Assembly (NCBI GenBank): GCA_030600405.1
Contig: JAUVMD010000112.1
Coordinates: forward strand, 1-5,547
Length of the DNA: 5,547 nt
From: Nitrospirota bacterium
GTDB taxonomy: Bacteria; Nitrospinota; Nitrospinia; Nitrospinales; Nitrospinaceae
Direction: 5' to 3'
Positions within the stretch are counted from its first letter, which is position 1. The number at the start of each line of letters is the position of its first letter. The translations under genes and the position numbers were made by a program. Of the stretch, positions 1 through 5,295 are shown piece after piece. The notes below the pieces were generated by a model. That model was not told the DNA's origin, searched no databases, and worked only from the letters and a program-made list of their open reading frames with translations.

Positions 1-346
1 CTGGGCTGGCGCTACTCGAAGACCATAAAACAGGCCCCGCCCAATGGTCCGGGCATTCAATATGTTGAAAAATGCATCGCTACATGATTTTTTTAGCAGG
101 GGTATAAAGGGTCGGTAGGATCAAAATAAGGAGACCGCCTCGGCCGGGTTGGATTAAAGTTTCAGTTCCGCGTGGACCGATAAGGAAGGTGTTACTATTC
201 AGGTAAAAAGGGATCGCGGGGGCAAAGTTTTCCCCAATTGGCTTTTGAATGCTCAATGAGGGAGCTTGAGCGGGACGCTAGGCTCGGACCCTGAACTCTT
301 TTCGATATAAGGGATTAGGCGATTGACCCGGCGCTCCAGACGGGGC
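1..346. other. Gene-poor left flank with no supportable gene
   Basis: No convincing coding region, RNA gene or repeat is visible here. On the + strand, frame 1 is open from the left edge to TGA at 85-87 (28 codons). This could be the C-terminal end of a gene lying outside the window, but the peptide matches no family I recognise and may be chance. A run of seven T at 88-94 follows, without a clear stem before it, so it is not a good terminator. A 24-codon frame at 44-118 has no Shine-Dalgarno site and is not called. AAGGAG at about 128-133 has no start codon at a usable distance. The region probably acts as upstream spacer for the lipoprotein gene. Confidence 0.5.
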
Positions 347-376
347 TTGACAATCCCGGTATGGGTTTTGCATAAT
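347..376 (+). promoter_or_regulatory. Sigma70-type promoter of the lipoprotein gene
   Basis: A perfect -35 box TTGACA (347-352) and a -10 box CATAAT (371-376, 5 of 6 to consensus) are separated by 18 bp. Transcription would start near 383, giving a leader of about 32 nt. AAAGGA at 398-403 serves as the ribosome binding site for the ATG at 415. Confidence 0.7.
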
Positions 377-414
377 CATAGAAAAAACAATATCTTAAAA
401 GGAAACACCAGCGT

Positions 415-984
415 ATGACCACTCTCAAATCCAAGTCGATCCGGCTCATCGCCCTTTTCGCGGCAGTCAGTCTCCTGGCCGGATGCGAGTTCAAGTTCGA
501 TCCATCCCGTATCTGGAGCTGGGGCAAGACCGAAACCGATACCGAGTATTACCAGGACAAATCCGATGATCTGGTGGACACCATCACCCGCGACGTGGAG
601 GAGTACGAGATCAACAAGGTGGTGGTGCTGGACTTGGTGGACGACAAGGGCAAGGTGCCCATCCTCGGCCAGTACATGTCGAACCGGGTGGTGGAATCCA
701 TGACGCGCAACAAGACGTTCCGGGTGGCTCAGCGCGGCGAGGTCGAAGAGACGCTGAACCAGCTGGACCTGAAACCTTCCTTCAAATACACGAGTGATGA
801 AATCCAGCGTCTCGGCAAGGCGCTAAACGCGCAGGCGCTGGTGATGGGCAAACTGCTGGATATCGGCGCGAACATCGACGTGCACATCGCGTTGGTGGAC
901 ATCGCCAGCGGCGAAGTCATCGCCTCCGCCTCCGAAAAACTCATCCGCACCCGCTCCTCCGTGGAGCTGTTAAGGCATTATTAA
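415..984 (+). CDS. Outer-membrane-type lipoprotein with FlgO/CsgG-like domain
   Basis: This is a 189-residue protein with a lipoprotein signal peptide: basic N-terminus (K5, K7, R10), hydrophobic segment at about 11-22, and lipobox LLAGC with the lipidated cysteine at 24. Residue +2 is Glu, not Asp, which fits sorting to the outer membrane by proteobacterial rules. Residues 25-60 look like a charged linker. Residues about 62-172 resemble the FlgO/CsgG-like alpha/beta fold used by periplasm-facing lipoproteins: a VVVLDL strand, a GQYMSNRVVESM helix, FRVAQRGEVEETL, then a second half with LNAQALVMGKLLDIG and a strand ending in SGEVIASA. FlgO itself is flagellum-associated, but no flagellar gene lies nearby, so the precise role is unknown. 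The start is supported by AAAGGA at 398-403, the promoter upstream and the signal peptide. The last residues (ELLRHY) run to TAA, 19 bp from the convergent shc stop. Confidence 0.8.
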   Translation: MTTLKSKSIRLIALFAAVSLLAGCEFKFDPSRIWSWGKTETDTEYYQDKSDDLVDTITRDVEEYEINKVVVLDLVDDKGKVPILGQYMSNRVVESMTRNKTFRVAQRGEVEETLNQLDLKPSFKYTSDEIQRLGKALNAQALVMGKLLDIGANIDVHIALVDIASGEVIASASEKLIRTRSSVELLRHY

Positions 985-1015
985 AAACCAAACTCCATTC
1001 TAATTATCTGGTTTT
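984..1015. terminator. Possible weak bidirectional terminator between convergent genes
   Basis: AAAACCA (984-990) and TGGTTTT (1009-1015) form a 7-bp inverted repeat around an 18-nt loop. It spans the gap between the lipoprotein and shc stop codons. On each strand the 3' arm ends in a T run, as expected of a two-way terminator. The stem is short and AT-rich and the loop is long, so this is a weak candidate. Confidence 0.3.
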
Positions 1016-2956
1016 GTTCCTATACCGGGCGAGGGCCATGAGGGGGAAGAAGATCTGGTACAGGTGGTATTTGATATAAAAATGCCGAGGGAACCCGGTG
1101 CCGGTGAATTCGTTTTCGTACCAGCTGCCATCTGTTTTCTGGTGTTTGACGAGGTACTGAATGCCGCGCTTCACGGCGTTGCTTTCTGCGGCGTCGGCTT
1201 CGATGAGCCCCATCACCGCCCAGGCGGTTTGTGAGTTCGTGCTTTTACCCTTCCCGCGGAGATTGGGAATTTTATAACTCCGGCAGGTTTCGCCCCAGCC
1301 GCCGTCCTCGTTCTGATGTTCCTTCAACCATTCGGCGGCTTTTCGGATGTACGCTTGACTTGGGTCTTCGCCGATGGATCGCAAACCGGTCAGCACCAAC
1401 CATGTCCCGTAAATATAATTGACTCCCCACCTGCCAAACCAGCATCCGTCGGATTCCTGCTCGTTCTTGATGAACTGCCGGGCGCGTTGCACCATTGGGT
1501 CGTTGACGTCGTGATTGATACGCCCCAGCATCCACAGGACGCGACCCGTTACGTCGGCCGTCGGCGGGTCGAGCATGGCGCCGTGGTCAGCGAAGGGAAT
1601 CTGGTTGAACAGTTCGTGGTCGTTGTCCTGGTCGAATGCCGCCCACCCGCCGTTTTTGCTTTGCATGCTGAACAGCCAGGTGAGGGCGCGCTGCATTTCC
1701 TTGCCCTTCCATATCGAGTCGGGAATGGCGGTGCGGTCCAATGCCATCAGAATTTCGGCGGTGTCGTCGCAATCTGGATACGGTTCGTTGTAAAACTCAA
1801 ACGCCCAGCCACCGGGCGGGGTCTTCGGATTTTTAACCGTCCAGTCACCGGGGTGCGTTACCTGTTTTCTCAGCATCCATTCCCCGGCCTTCACGATGGC
1901 AGGATGATCTCCCGGCACTCCGGCATCCATCAACGCGTTGCAGGAGAGCGACGTGTCCCACAAGGGTGAGACGCAGGCCTGGAAAATCAGGTGGTCCCCG
2001 CGGTCAATGATGAAACGGTCGATGGCTTCGTAGCCTTTGACCATGAGTGGATCATCGTTTTCGTATCCCATCAGTTTCATCGCCATCATCGAATTCAGCA
2101 TGGCTGGCTGGATACCGCCGAAATCGCCTTCCGGTTCCTGATGGTCGAGCGTCCATTGTAGGGCGCGCCTCAACGCCCAACCACGGAACGGTTTGATGGG
2201 CGATTTGCCGAGGAAGTTGAGAAACTTGTCGACCTTCAGGAAAAAGTTCGGCCAGCTCCATCCGCTTGTTTTGGGTTGGATGGATAAGTCTTGGTCGGCA
2301 CTGGCGAACATCTCCCGCACAGACTGCTCGGGCTTCAGAGGCCACACCGGTTGGTGGGCGGCGACGATGGTCAGCGGCACCACGGTACCGCGCGACCAGC
2401 TCGACATCTCGTAAATATTGAAATAGAAACTTTTCGGGAGCAGGATGATTTCAACCGGCATGGCGGGCAAGTCGTCCCACGAACTTTGCCCCAGCATGGC
2501 CAGAAATATTTTGGTGAAGACCCGGGCCTTGCGCACCCCGCCCTGGGTGAAGATGCATTTGAGGGCGCGGACCATCTCCGGCGCGTTGCGGTCCATCCCC
2601 GCCATGCGGAGGGCCACGTAGGATTCCACGGTAGTGCTGATATCGCTGGCCTCCCCGTAATACAGGGGCCATCCGCCGTCCGATTGCTGAGTTTTCAGTA
2701 GGGTATTCTTGCACTTCTCCACCCGCTCCGGGCTCCAGATCGCCATAAAATGCATGAAAAACACATATTCCGCGATCATGGTGGTGTTGGATTCCAGTTC
2801 GGCTATCCAGTACCCATCCGGGTGCTGGAGAGAGCACAGGTAATCCTTCGTCCGGTCAATCGCCGTATCCAGGGGTGTCCCCATCTTGACTTTGGGTACC
2901 GGGTAACCCAGGAATGGTGCTGGTTTTTCAATGGTTTCGGGTTTCTGCTCGGGCAT
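1004..2956 (-). CDS. shc: Squalene-hopene cyclase
   Basis: This 650-residue protein is the usual length for the family. It cyclises squalene to hopene and hopanol, the first committed step of hopanoid synthesis, as a monotopic inner-membrane enzyme. The catalytic acid motif DxDDTA is present as DCDDTA at 395-400, within a GGWAFEFYNEPYPD context. QW repeats that brace the two alpha-barrel domains are clear: Q44-W50, Q90-W96, Q432-W438, Q500-W506, Q548-W554 and Q606-W612, plus a degenerate one near 273-279. The C-terminal GTGFPRHFYIKYHLY block (618-632) is typical of SHC. The start ATG (complement of 2954-2956) is preceded by AGGTG (complement of 2961-2965) at a short 4-nt spacing. The gene is intact, divergent from rplM, and has no hpn or squalene-synthesis gene beside it in this window. 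The alternative symbol is hpnF. Confidence in the family is very high. Confidence 0.97.
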   Translation of the reverse strand: MPEQKPETIEKPAPFLGYPVPKVKMGTPLDTAIDRTKDYLCSLQHPDGYWIAELESNTTMIAEYVFFMHFMAIWSPERVEKCKNTLLKTQQSDGGWPLYYGEASDISTTVESYVALRMAGMDRNAPEMVRALKCIFTQGGVRKARVFTKIFLAMLGQSSWDDLPAMPVEIILLPKSFYFNIYEMSSWSRGTVVPLTIVAAHQPVWPLKPEQSVREMFASADQDLSIQPKTSGWSWPNFFLKVDKFLNFLGKSPIKPFRGWALRRALQWTLDHQEPEGDFGGIQPAMLNSMMAMKLMGYENDDPLMVKGYEAIDRFIIDRGDHLIFQACVSPLWDTSLSCNALMDAGVPGDHPAIVKAGEWMLRKQVTHPGDWTVKNPKTPPGGWAFEFYNEPYPDCDDTAEILMALDRTAIPDSIWKGKEMQRALTWLFSMQSKNGGWAAFDQDNDHELFNQIPFADHGAMLDPPTADVTGRVLWMLGRINHDVNDPMVQRARQFIKNEQESDGCWFGRWGVNYIYGTWLVLTGLRSIGEDPSQAYIRKAAEWLKEHQNEDGGWGETCRSYKIPNLRGKGKSTNSQTAWAVMGLIEADAAESNAVKRGIQYLVKHQKTDGSWYENEFTGTGFPRHFYIKYHLYQIFFPLMALARYRNKTR

Positions 2957-2960
2957 GAAT

Positions 2961-2965
2961 CACCT
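2961..2965 (-). promoter_or_regulatory. Ribosome binding site of shc
   Basis: On the minus strand AGGTG lies 4 nt before the ATG. This supports the N-terminus beginning MPEQKPETIE. The short spacing suggests only moderate initiation strength. Confidence 0.6.
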
Positions 2966-2990
2966 GGAAAAACAAAGTGCATGGCTGTGG

Positions 2991-3018
2991 CCCCGGCCCG
3001 GGATATCCTGGGACGGGG
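2991..3018 (-). repeat. GC-rich hairpin in the shc leader
   Basis: CCCCG (2991-2995) pairs with CGGGG (3014-3018). After one mismatch, CCC (2997-2999) pairs with GGG (3010-3012), leaving a 10-nt loop that contains the palindrome GGATATCC (3001-3008). In the predicted shc transcript this stem lies about 26 nt upstream of the Shine-Dalgarno site. No T run follows it, so it is not a classic terminator. Its function is unknown. Confidence 0.35.
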
Positions 3019-3026
3019 TGACGGTC

Positions 3027-3049
3027 CTGATAGAGGGTAAAAATATCAG
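3027..3049. repeat. Inverted repeat just downstream of the shc start site
   Basis: CTGATA (3027-3032) and TATCAG (3044-3049) form a perfect 6-bp inverted repeat with an 11-bp spacer. It lies 5 to 27 bp downstream of the predicted shc transcription start. The position and the 17-bp centre-to-centre distance would suit a dimeric repressor site, but a 6-bp repeat can also occur by chance. Confidence 0.25.
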
Positions 3050-3060
3050 CGGCCTTCTCT

Positions 3061-3088
3061 ATTATAATCAAGAAACGGAAATTTACAA
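3061..3088 (-). promoter_or_regulatory. Sigma70-type promoter of shc
   Basis: Read on the minus strand, a perfect -10 box TATAAT (complement of 3061-3066) lies 16 bp after a -35 box TTGTAA (complement of 3083-3088, 4 of 6 to consensus). Transcription would start near 3054, giving a leader of about 98 nt before the shc ATG. It lies back-to-back with the rplM promoter. Confidence 0.6.
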
Positions 3089-3115
3089 ATAGTCATAAGG
3101 GGGTCGCTTTCCCAG

Positions 3116-3144
3116 TTGACAGACCGGCCATAATTTCTTATTAT
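3116..3144 (+). promoter_or_regulatory. Strong sigma70-type promoter of rplM-rpsI
   Basis: The -35 box TTGACA (3116-3121) is perfect. After an ideal 17-bp spacer comes the -10 box TATTAT (3139-3144, 5 of 6 to consensus). Transcription would start near 3151, leaving a leader of about 32 nt. This strength is expected for ribosomal protein genes. Confidence 0.8.
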
Positions 3145-3182
3145 GTTTGGTTTTAACCCGCACATAATCATTTGATTTTACT

Positions 3183-3611
3183 ATGAAAACGTTTTCAGCC
3201 AAGACGCAGGATGTCGTCAAAGCATGGGTCGTGATTGATGCGGCCGACCAGTCTCTGGGCCGGGTCGCCAGCAAGGTGGCGGCGATTGTCCGCGGCAAGA
3301 CCAAACCCATTTACACCCCGCATGTGGATACTGGCGACAATGTCATTATCATCAATGCCGCTCAGGTGAAACTTACCGGGAATAAATGGGGCAATAAAAT
3401 TTATCATCATCATACCGGCTACATCGGGCATCTACGATCCCTCAGCGCGAAGCAGATTATGGAAAAGAATCCGCGCGAACTGCTCAAGAAAGCGATCAAC
3501 GGCATGTTGCCAAAGACGCGGTTGGGTCGGACGCTGAGAAATAATTACCGGATTTACGATAACGCAGAGCACCCTCATAGCGGACAAAAACCGGAAACGG
3601 TTTCCGTTTAA
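3183..3611 (+). CDS. rplM: 50S ribosomal protein L13
   Basis: This 142-residue protein has the same length as E. coli L13 and aligns from the first residues (MKTFSAK against MKTFTAK). L13 is an early-assembling protein of the large subunit that binds 23S rRNA. Visible family blocks are SLGR (24-27), YTPHVDTGDNVIIINA (44-59), LTGNK (64-68), HHTGYIG (76-82), GMLPKTRLGR (107-116) and YDNAEHPH (125-132). ATG 3183 is the only usable start, because an in-frame TAA lies at 3165-3167. No Shine-Dalgarno motif is visible in the short leader, which is unusual for a highly expressed gene. In E. coli L13 represses translation of its own rplM-rpsI transcript; whether that holds here cannot be seen. The gene is followed by rpsI, as in most bacteria. 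Confidence 0.98.
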   Translation: MKTFSAKTQDVVKAWVVIDAADQSLGRVASKVAAIVRGKTKPIYTPHVDTGDNVIIINAAQVKLTGNKWGNKIYHHHTGYIGHLRSLSAKQIMEKNPRELLKKAINGMLPKTRLGRTLRNNYRIYDNAEHPHSGQKPETVSV

Positions 3612-3628
3612 GTACTCATTAAATAGGA

Positions 3629-3657
3629 CCGGGTATCCCCGGCATGGAGTTTAATCA
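3629..3657 (+). promoter_or_regulatory. rpsI translation start region with hairpin and Shine-Dalgarno site
   Basis: The 46-bp rplM-rpsI spacer contains a 5-bp hairpin, CCGGG (3629-3633) with CCCGG (3638-3642) around a TATC loop. GGAG (3646-3649) follows, 8 nt before the GTG at 3658. The Shine-Dalgarno site therefore begins 3 nt after the stem and decides the GTG start. Confidence 0.55.
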
Positions 3658-4047
3658 GTGGAAGATATATATTACGCAACCGGCAGAAGGAAAGAAGCCA
3701 TCGCCAAAGTCTGGATTCAGGCTGGCGAAGGCAATATCACCGTAAACAACAAAAATCTAAGCGCTTACTTTGGTAGAAAAACCGCCGATATGGTTGTGCA
3801 CCAGCCACTGGTCCTCACTGAAACTCTTAAAACCCTCGATATCAAAGCCACCGTTTTGGGTGGCGGATTATCCGGCCAGGCCGGAGCACTCCGGTTGGGT
3901 ATTTCCAGAGCCCTGATCGTATCCAATCCCGAACTCAGACCTCCTTTGAAAAAAGCCGGATTCCTCACCCGCGATCCCCGCGAAGTCGAACGTAAAAAAT
4001 ACGGACGCGCCGGGGCCCGTAAACGTTTCCAGTTCTCCAAACGTTAA
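3658..4047 (+). CDS. rpsI: 30S ribosomal protein S9
   Basis: This 129-residue protein is one residue shorter than E. coli S9 and collinear with it. S9 sits in the head of the small subunit, and its C-terminal tail reaches the P-site tRNA. Family blocks are [10 protein letters not shown] (5-14), [11 protein letters not shown] (37-47), the glycine-rich [19 protein letters not shown] (68-86), and the basic C-terminus from [12 protein letters not shown] to the invariant final SKR (127-129). The start is GTG at 3658, supported by GGAG 8 nt upstream and by alignment of the N-terminus. An ATG at 3644 is out of frame. It is probably co-transcribed with rplM from the promoter at 3116-3144. Confidence 0.98.
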   Translation: MEDIYYATGRRKEAIAKVWIQAGEGNITVNNKNLSAYFGRKTADMVVHQPLVLTETLKTLDIKATVLGGGLSGQAGALRLGISRALIVSNPELRPPLKKAGFLTRDPREVERKKYGRAGARKRFQFSKR

Positions 4048-4063
4048 CCAGGCTACCGCCTGG
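4048..4063 (+). repeat. Perfect hairpin directly after the rpsI stop
   Basis: CCAGGC and GCCTGG pair perfectly (6 bp) around a TACC loop, starting at the base after the rpsI TAA. No T run follows, so it is not a standard intrinsic terminator. It may protect the 3' end of the ribosomal protein message or aid processing. The function is inferred from position only. Confidence 0.45.
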
Positions 4064-4083
4064 AGGGAATATGGCTGGGGCGT

Positions 4084-4103
4084 TACGGATTGTTTCTTCC
4101 GTA
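4084..4103 (+). repeat. Second hairpin downstream of rpsI
   Basis: TACGGA (4084-4089) and TCCGTA (4098-4103) form a 6-bp stem with an 8-nt loop (TTGTTTCT). The following bases CCTTTCG are only mildly T-rich. This could be a weak terminator for rplM-rpsI, though it lacks a proper T tract. Confidence 0.3.
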
Positions 4104-4136
4104 CCTTTCGCATCTAAAAGTTTTTAAATATCTCCT

Positions 4137-4164
4137 GCGGGCGTGGCCCGCTTCCCTGTATAAT
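4137..4164 (+). promoter_or_regulatory. GC hairpin and possible argC promoter -10 box
   Basis: GCGGGC (4137-4142) and GCCCGC (4146-4151) form a perfect 6-bp stem with a GTG loop. A perfect -10 box TATAAT lies at 4159-4164, and transcription would start near 4171. The position expected for the -35 box falls at the start of the GC stem and does not match TTGACA. The promoter would therefore be weak or need an activator. Alternatively, argC is read through from rpsI and the TATAAT is chance. Confidence 0.35.
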
Positions 4165-4176
4165 TAATTTCCGTTA

Positions 4177-4235
4177 ACGATTTTGGCAGACGTTTACCGT
4201 TTGCCGGAACGTGTGACTCCGATTTAGCGGAGTCA
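4177..4235 (+). promoter_or_regulatory. Structured argC leader with two tandem hairpins
   Basis: Hairpin 1: bases 4181-4192 pair with 4198-4209 over 12 bp (three are G-U pairs) around a TTTAC loop. It extends by 3 bp, ACG (4177-4179) with CGT (4210-4212), past a bulged A at 4180. Hairpin 2: TGACTCCG (4214-4221) pairs perfectly with CGGAGTCA (4228-4235) around a 6-nt loop. The Shine-Dalgarno site AAGGAG (4241-4246) follows 5 nt later. CTCC (4217-4220) in the 5' arm of hairpin 2 could pair either with GGAG in its own 3' arm or with the GGAG of the Shine-Dalgarno site. That suggests a possible control of translation. No known riboswitch class is recognised, and no leader peptide is evident. Confidence 0.45.
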
Positions 4236-4240
4236 ACCAT

Positions 4241-4246
4241 AAGGAG
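4241..4246 (+). promoter_or_regulatory. Ribosome binding site of argC
   Basis: AAGGAG is a near-perfect Shine-Dalgarno site, 5 nt before ATG 4252. It lies just downstream of the leader hairpins. Confidence 0.85.
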
Positions 4247-4251
4247 CCGTT

Positions 4252-5289
4252 ATGGCTAAAGTCAGTATTGCCGGCGCGACCGGCTACACGGGTATCGAAC
4301 TGCTCCGCCTTCTGGTGAAACATCCGGAGGTGGAGATCAACACCCTCACCGCCGAGTCGCATGCCGGGAAAAATATTGCCGAGGTCGCGCCTTCGTTGAA
4401 GGGTTGGGTCGATCAGACGCTCATCAAACTGTCACCGGAAGTGGCGAAAGGATGCGACGTGTTGTTCCTCGCACTGCCGCATACCACTTCCATGAAACAT
4501 GTGCCGGAGTTGTTGAAGGCCGGATGCAAGATCATCGACCTCAGCGCCGACTACCGCCTGCATGAGGCTGAGGTGTACGGCCAGTGGTACCAGACGCCGC
4601 ACCTCAATCCGGAATTGTTGAGTCAGGCTGTTTACGGATTGCCGGAGTTGCACCGGAAGGAAATTAAAAAAGCCCAACTGGTTGCCAATCCCGGTTGCTA
4701 CCCGACGGGTGCAATACTGGCGCTGGCTCCGTTCCTGCAACAGGACTGGGCGGACGGGGAATCGATCATCATCGATTCCAAATCCGGTGTGTCGGGAGCC
4801 GGGCGCAAGCTCAACCAGACGACGCAGTTTTGCGAAGCCAACGAATCGGTCGCCGCATACGGGCTGGGCGAACATCGCCACACGCCGGAGATCGAGCAGG
4901 AGTTGAGCGGTCTGGCGGAACAGAACATCACCGTATCCTTTTCGCCGCATCTGATGCCGATGACGCGCGGCCTCCTCACCACCGTTTATATCCCATTGAA
5001 AAAGGCGATGGACCGCCAAGGGTTGCACGATCATTTTGCAAAATTTTATAAGAGCGAGCGGTTCGTACGGGTGCTGGAGGCGGGACAGTATGCCAACACC
5101 GCGCATGTCGCCGGATCGAATTTCTGCGATATCGGCGTGCAAGTGGACACGCGCAACCAGCGCGCCATCGTCACCAGCGCGATCGATAATTTGATGAAGG
5201 GCGCCTCCAGTCAGGCGATCCAAAATATGAACCTTATGCTAGGGATCGACGAGGCCACGGGACTCGATGCCCCTCCCCTGTTTCCATAA
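4252..5289 (+). CDS. argC: N-acetyl-gamma-glutamyl-phosphate reductase
   Basis: ArgC reduces N-acetyl-glutamyl 5-phosphate to the semialdehyde with NADPH, the third step of arginine (ornithine) synthesis, in the cytoplasm. At 345 residues it matches type 1 ArgC. The Rossmann NADP-binding motif GATGYTG lies at 8-14. LFLALPH is at 71-77, and DLSADYRL at 96-103. The catalytic cysteine is C149 in NPGCYPT (146-152), followed by DSKSGVSGAG (175-184). The conserved catalytic histidine block GEHRHTPE is at 206-213, SPHLMPMTRG at 231-240, and the C-terminal NLMKGASSQA block at 313-322. The start is fixed by AAGGAG 5 nt upstream and by the GATGYTG motif near the N-terminus. argJ begins 6 bp after the stop, so the two form an operon. 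Transcription may come from the weak promoter near 4159 or from read-through of rplM-rpsI. Confidence 0.97.
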   Translation: MAKVSIAGATGYTGIELLRLLVKHPEVEINTLTAESHAGKNIAEVAPSLKGWVDQTLIKLSPEVAKGCDVLFLALPHTTSMKHVPELLKAGCKIIDLSADYRLHEAEVYGQWYQTPHLNPELLSQAVYGLPELHRKEIKKAQLVANPGCYPTGAILALAPFLQQDWADGESIIIDSKSGVSGAGRKLNQTTQFCEANESVAAYGLGEHRHTPEIEQELSGLAEQNITVSFSPHLMPMTRGLLTTVYIPLKKAMDRQGLHDHFAKFYKSERFVRVLEAGQYANTAHVAGSNFCDIGVQVDTRNQRAIVTSAIDNLMKGASSQAIQNMNLMLGIDEATGLDAPPLFP

Positions 5290-5295
5290 TCGAAG

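Noticed and set aside
44..118. 24-codon frame in the left flank
   Set aside because: No Shine-Dalgarno site or promoter is visible and the peptide has no family resemblance.
1316..1969. 217-codon open frame on the + strand inside shc
   Set aside because: It is antisense to the strongly conserved cyclase gene, and its translation shows no recognisable domain. GC-rich coding DNA often leaves such open frames.
3644..3745. ATG-started 33-codon frame overlapping the rpsI start
   Set aside because: It is out of frame with S9, it contains the rpsI Shine-Dalgarno site as its second codon region, and has no ribosome binding site of its own at good spacing.
4137..4151. GC hairpin considered as intrinsic terminator of rplM-rpsI
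   Set aside because: The stem is strong, but the following bases (TTCCCTGTATAATT) are not a T tract, so termination is not supported; it is listed only as part of a regulatory region.
4214..4235. Leader inverted repeat considered as an ArgR operator (ARG box)
   Set aside because: The known ArgR box is an AT-rich TGAAT-N4-ATTCA type palindrome. This repeat is TGACTCCG-N6-CGGAGTCA and does not fit.
4432..5223. 263-codon open frame on the - strand inside argC
   Set aside because: It is a shadow of argC in the opposite direction; the argC frame has all catalytic motifs, while this one has none and is rich in Arg, as expected from a reversed frame.
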